Source of the DNA: an uncultured Collinsella sp.
GTDB taxonomy: Bacteria; Actinomycetota; Coriobacteriia; Coriobacteriales; Coriobacteriaceae
Direction of reading: 5' to 3'
Length of the DNA: 15,954 nucleotides
NCBI GenBank assembly: GCA_937969105.1
Contig: CALBUZ010000173.1
Span: 1 to 15,954, forward strand
The notes beneath the pieces were generated by a model that worked only from the letters and a program-made list of their open reading frames with translations, ran no database searches and had not been told where the DNA came from. This document shows, piece by piece, positions 13,579-15,954 of this stretch (positions within the stretch are counted from its first letter, which is position 1; each line of letters starts with the position of its first letter). The translations under genes and the position numbers were made by a program.

Positions 13579-13617
13579 AAGAAACCCGGTCCTGCACGAG
13601 GCAGAACCGGGTTTCTT
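13579..13617. terminator. Probable bidirectional terminator between the phosphoesterase and rplA genes
   Basis: AAGAAACCCGGT (13579-13590) pairs perfectly with ACCGGGTTTCTT (13606-13617), and an inner CTGC/GCAG extends the stem to a 5-nt loop. Reading right to left it follows rplA by about 36 nt and ends GGGTTTCTTGC; reading left to right it ends GGGTTTCTTTAG. It probably ends the secE-nusG-rplK-rplA transcript and backs up copy 4 for the converging transcript. Confidence 0.75.
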
Positions 13618-13653
13618 TAGCAATGCTTGCTTTGCTCAGGCAGTAACTGTTAG

Positions 13654-14361
13654 TTACTCAGCCAGGAAGTCGCGCTGGACAGCGGGATCGACCTTGACGC
13701 CAGGGCCCATGGTGGAAGACACGGAGATGGACTTGACGTACTTGCCCTTAGCAGAAGAGGGCTTGACGCGCAGAATCTCGGTGTACAGGGCAGCGTAGTT
13801 CTCGACGAGCTGCTGCTCGGAGAAGGACTTCTTGCCCAGGGGCACGTGGCAGATGCCGTAGCGGTCGGCGCGATACTCAACGCGGCCGGCCTTGAGCTCG
13901 GAGACCATCTTGGCGACGTCCATGGTAACGGTGCCGAGCTTGGGGTTCGGCATGAGGCCACGGGGACCAAGGATCTTACCGATGCGGCCAACCTTGGCCA
14001 TCATGTTCGGCGTAGCGATAGCGGCGTCGAAGTTGATCTCGCCCTTCTGGATCTGGGCGACGAGCTCGTCGGAACCGATGATGTCGGCGCCGGCAGCCTC
14101 GGCCTCGCGAGCCTTCTCGCCCTCGGCGAAGACGGCAACACGAACGGTCTTGCCGGTGCCGTGGGGCAGAGAAATGGAACCACGGATGTTCTGGTCAGCC
14201 TTACGAGTATCGATGCCCAGACGGAAGTGGGCCTCGACGGTCTCGTCGAACTTGGCGGTGTCGAGCTCCTTGATGAGCTTGGCAGCCTGAAGGGGGGTGT
14301 AGAGCGTGGCGCGGTCGATCTTCTCGGCAGCGGCGTTATAGCTCTTACCATGCTTAGCCAT
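13654..14361 (-). CDS. rplA: 50S ribosomal protein L1
   Basis: A 235-residue ribosomal protein that binds helices 76-78 of 23S rRNA at the E-site stalk and, in many bacteria, represses its own operon by binding mRNA. The L1 signature [19 protein letters not shown] lies at 128-146; the N-terminal [13 protein letters not shown] and the ending MGPGVKVDP are typical. The start at 14361 is chosen over the ATG at 14367 because AGGAGG is 8 nt upstream of the former and only 2 nt from the latter, and because it gives the usual MAKHGK beginning. It is last in the secE-nusG-rplK-rplA cluster, 117 bp after rplK, with a candidate L1-binding element in that gap. Confidence 0.98.
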   Translation of the reverse strand: MAKHGKSYNAAAEKIDRATLYTPLQAAKLIKELDTAKFDETVEAHFRLGIDTRKADQNIRGSISLPHGTGKTVRVAVFAEGEKAREAEAAGADIIGSDELVAQIQKGEINFDAAIATPNMMAKVGRIGKILGPRGLMPNPKLGTVTMDVAKMVSELKAGRVEYRADRYGICHVPLGKKSFSEQQLVENYAALYTEILRVKPSSAKGKYVKSISVSSTMGPGVKVDPAVQRDFLAE

Positions 14362-14374
14362 GTGCATTACCTCC

Positions 14375-14404
14375 TGTGGTTAAACGGGCTTATGCCCTCC
14401 CACA
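14375..14404 (-). promoter_or_regulatory. Candidate L1-binding autoregulatory mRNA element
   Basis: On the minus strand TGTGG (14404-14400) pairs with CCACA (14379-14375), and inside it GGGC (14397-14394) pairs with GCCC (14389-14386) around an ATAA loop. The two helices are separated by an asymmetric internal loop, GA on one side and GTTTAA on the other. This two-helix, asymmetric-loop shape imitates the L1 site of 23S rRNA and is the known form of L1 mRNA operators. The outer 3' arm runs straight into the AGGAGG of rplA, so L1 binding could block initiation. Assignment is from remembered shape, not a covariance-model search. Confidence 0.6.
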
Positions 14405-14411
14405 TCGTATC

Positions 14412-14460
14412 GTGTGCCCTATTGCACACATATAACGGGCGCCCCGGTCGGGGCACCCGT
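14412..14460 (-). other. Two further hairpins in the rplK-rplA gap
   Basis: On the minus strand ACGGGTGCCCC (14460-14450), loop GACC, GGGGCGCCCGT (14445-14435) is an 11-bp GC-rich stem with one T-G pair, followed by TATATGTG; then GTGTGC (14429-14424) and GCACAC (14417-14412) make a 6-bp stem. The first resembles a weak attenuator that could set the rplK:rplA ratio, or an mRNA processing or stability element. Confidence 0.4.
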
Positions 14461-14478
14461 CATTACCTAAAGAAATCG

Positions 14479-14907
14479 CTACTCAGCGATGGTGACGCCC
14501 ATGGAACGGGCGGTACCGGCGATGATCTTCTTGGCGGCGTCAATGTCGTTGGCATTGAGGTCCGGCATCTTGATCTCGGCGATCTTGGTGAGCTGCTCCT
14601 GGGAGAGCTGACCAACCTTGTCGGCCTGGGGCTTAGCGGAACCAGACTTGAGGTTCAGCTCCTTCTTGATGAGGTGAGCCGCCGGCGGGGTCTTGGTGAT
14701 GAAGGAGAAGGACTTATCCTCGTAGACAGAGATCTCAACGGGGATGATGTCGCCCTTCTTGTCCTGCGTCTCGGCGTTAAAGGCCTGGCAGAACTGCATG
14801 ATGTTCACGCCAGCAGCGCCCAGGGCGGGGCCGACGGGAGGAGCGGGGTTAGCGGCACCAGCAGGAATCTGGAGCTTAATGACGTTGGCAACCTTCTTCT
14901 CAGCCAT
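14479..14907 (-). CDS. rplK: 50S ribosomal protein L11
   Basis: A 142-residue protein of the GTPase-associated centre, which with L10 and the L7/L12 stalk contacts elongation factors and is the binding region for thiopeptide antibiotics and stringent factor sensing. The N-terminal half has [21 protein letters not shown] (residues about 10-30, including the Pro-rich thiostrepton-contact helix); the C-terminal rRNA-binding domain ends [15 protein letters not shown]. The length equals the family norm. The start at 14907 is used because AAAGGA is 6 nt upstream, whereas the ATG at 14913 directly abuts that AAAGGA. It follows nusG by 120 bp with no terminator I can see. Confidence 0.98.
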   Translation of the reverse strand: MAEKKVANVIKLQIPAGAANPAPPVGPALGAAGVNIMQFCQAFNAETQDKKGDIIPVEISVYEDKSFSFITKTPPAAHLIKKELNLKSGSAKPQADKVGQLSQEQLTKIAEIKMPDLNANDIDAAKKIIAGTARSMGVTIAE

Positions 14908-15027
14908 GGTCATTCCTTTCGAATCACGAGTGTGAAGTACTTGCTATATCGTAAGCACGCACGTGTTAGAAGCACTCCTGAGATGAGCAGTCACAGAAGA
15001 AGCACGCTCGCGCGAACGGACGAAAAC

Positions 15028-15564
15028 TTAAGCGATGACAGCGACCTGGTTAAAGTCGAGCTCGACCGGCGTCTCGCGGCCAAAGATCATCAGCGTGACC
15101 TTGAGCTTGCCAGCCTCGGTGTTAACCTCGGAGACCTTGCCATCAAAGTCGGTAAGCGGGCCATCGGTGACGCGGACGGACGTACCGACCTCAATATCAA
15201 CCGAGGTGCGCTTGGGCGAATCGCCCTTACCGGGACGACGAGTCATCTTGTTGTACTCGTCGCGGGAAAGCGGAGCGGGCTTGCCGTTGCCGCCTAGGAA
15301 ACCGGTGACGCCGGGCGTGTTACGAACGCACGTCCAAGCATCGTCATCCATCTCCATGCGGACCAGGACATAACCCGGGAAGATCTTGGAATCCTTGGTC
15401 TCGCGCTTGCCACCCTCTTTAATCTCGGTGACGCGCTCCATAGGAATCTCGATATCAAAGATACGGTCCTGCATGCCCATAGTCTCGATGCGATGCTCGA
15501 GATCGGACTTAACGCGGTTCTCGTATCCAGAGTAAGTGTGAACGACGTACCAACGCTTAGACAT
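15028..15564 (-). CDS. nusG: Transcription termination/antitermination protein NusG
   Basis: A 178-residue transcription elongation factor that binds the RNA polymerase clamp through its NGN domain and Rho or ribosomal protein S10 through its KOW domain. NGN covers about 1-110, starting [20 protein letters not shown] and containing the conserved FPGYVLV (62-68) and [10 protein letters not shown] (82-91). The KOW domain follows a short linker: [18 protein letters not shown] (127-144) with the closing [11 protein letters not shown]. No inserted domain is present, unlike longer actinobacterial NusG proteins. Its ribosome binding site (GAGGGG) lies within the last codons of secE; only 3 nt separate the two genes, so they are coupled. 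Confidence 0.98.
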   Translation of the reverse strand: MSKRWYVVHTYSGYENRVKSDLEHRIETMGMQDRIFDIEIPMERVTEIKEGGKRETKDSKIFPGYVLVRMEMDDDAWTCVRNTPGVTGFLGGNGKPAPLSRDEYNKMTRRPGKGDSPKRTSVDIEVGTSVRVTDGPLTDFDGKVSEVNTEAGKLKVTLMIFGRETPVELDFNQVAVIA

Positions 15565-15567
15565 GGT

Positions 15568-15906
15568 TTAGCCCCTCAATCCAGAGAACAGAGCAAGAGC
15601 CTCGCCAAAGCCAGCATCGAGCAGAGCGATGACGACGCCGACGACGATCAGAGAAGCGCAAACGACGACCGAGTAGTTCACGAGCTCCTTCTTATCGGGC
15701 CACGTGACACGCTTCATCTCGGACTTGACCGAAGCGAAATACTTCTTGGTGCGGGCGAAGAAACCAGGCTTCTCGTTCTTCTTGGACTTCGCAGCCTTCT
15801 CGTTCTTCTTGGCAACGGCCTTCTTGGCCTCAACCTTGGAGTTGGCGGCAGCGTTGTTGGCAGGTGCCGGCTGCTGAGCCTTCTTCTTGTTCTTCTTGTT
15901 GGCCAT
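15568..15906 (-). CDS. secE: Preprotein translocase subunit SecE
   Basis: A 112-residue membrane subunit that clamps the two halves of SecY in the Sec translocon. The conserved core is KKYFASVKSEMKRVTWPDK (54-72), the amphipathic helix with the VTWP motif, followed by one membrane span (about 78-97). That single-span form is the general bacterial type. The first 50 residues are a Lys/Ala/Asn-rich low-complexity extension (KKNKKKAQQPAPANNAAANS and similar), longer than in many SecE proteins and typical of high-GC Gram-positives. GGAGG lies 8 nt before the ATG. It is the first gene of the cluster seen here; the 48 bp upstream hold a small GCGC-AAT-GCGC hairpin and no gene I can identify. Confidence 0.96.
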   Translation of the reverse strand: MANKKNKKKAQQPAPANNAAANSKVEAKKAVAKKNEKAAKSKKNEKPGFFARTKKYFASVKSEMKRVTWPDKKELVNYSVVVCASLIVVGVVIALLDAGFGEALALFSGLRG

Positions 15907-15954
15907 TTGGGTTACCTCCGCGCAATGCGCTTATACATGAGTAAACCGTAAGCC

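Noticed and set aside
13846..15297. 483-codon plus-strand frame across rplA, rplK and nusG.
   Set aside because: It spans three conserved genes and two intergenic regions on the opposite strand; antisense to ribosomal genes with strong codon bias.
15907..15954. End of another gene or tRNA upstream of secE.
   Set aside because: Only 48 bp are available; rpmG or tRNA-Trp would be expected nearby in many genomes, but no diagnostic sequence is present.

Overview
The window looks like chromosome from a high-GC Gram-positive of the class Coriobacteriia, most likely a Collinsella or close relative. The basis is strong GC bias at third codon positions, GGAGG-type ribosome binding sites, Gram-positive style proteins (free PTS IIA, a lipoprotein solute receptor, a single-span SecE, an OatA-like acyltransferase) and short intergenic hairpins with a GGGACAGG core that I associate from memory with this group. 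No phage, transposase, CRISPR, tRNA or rRNA gene is visible.

Layout. 1-211: two copies of an intergenic hairpin repeat. 212-1111 (minus): a BD-FAE/HSL-like alpha/beta hydrolase, divergent from 1358-1921 (plus), a free-standing PTS IIA-Glc protein flanked by two identical GAAACGTTTC palindromes of LacI-family operator type. 2156-4075: an integral membrane acyltransferase with a C-terminal extracytoplasmic SGNH domain. 4212-5615: asnS with a plausible promoter and an excellent terminator. 5864-6652: a WYL-like helix-turn-helix regulator. 6812-9707: a three-gene ABC importer of the TrpX/TrpY/TrpZ type (lipoprotein receptor, LivH-like permease, ATPase). 9865-10029: a 54-codon secreted small ORF immediately followed by an MscS-type channel (10043-10810).

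10905-13528 is the most unusual part: a 638-residue protein with no signal peptide that joins a ParB/sulfiredoxin-like N-terminal region to a BMP/PnrA-type nucleoside-binding domain. Its stop codon overlaps (ATGA) the start of a calcineurin-like phosphoesterase. This looks like a cytoplasmic ligand-sensing pair, not a transporter, and is my best candidate for an undescribed system.

13654-15906 is on the minus strand and is the classic housekeeping cluster secE-nusG-rplK-rplA, read from right to left. A convincing candidate for the ribosomal protein L1 autoregulatory mRNA element lies just before rplA and overlaps its Shine-Dalgarno sequence. A hairpin at 13579-13617 sits between the convergent phosphoesterase and rplA genes and could terminate both.

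Four GGGACAGG-core hairpins follow three different genes directly after their stop codons (ABC ATPase, mscS-like, phosphoesterase). They probably act as terminators and form a dispersed repeat family. Assignments rest on reading motifs by eye; no database search was run.
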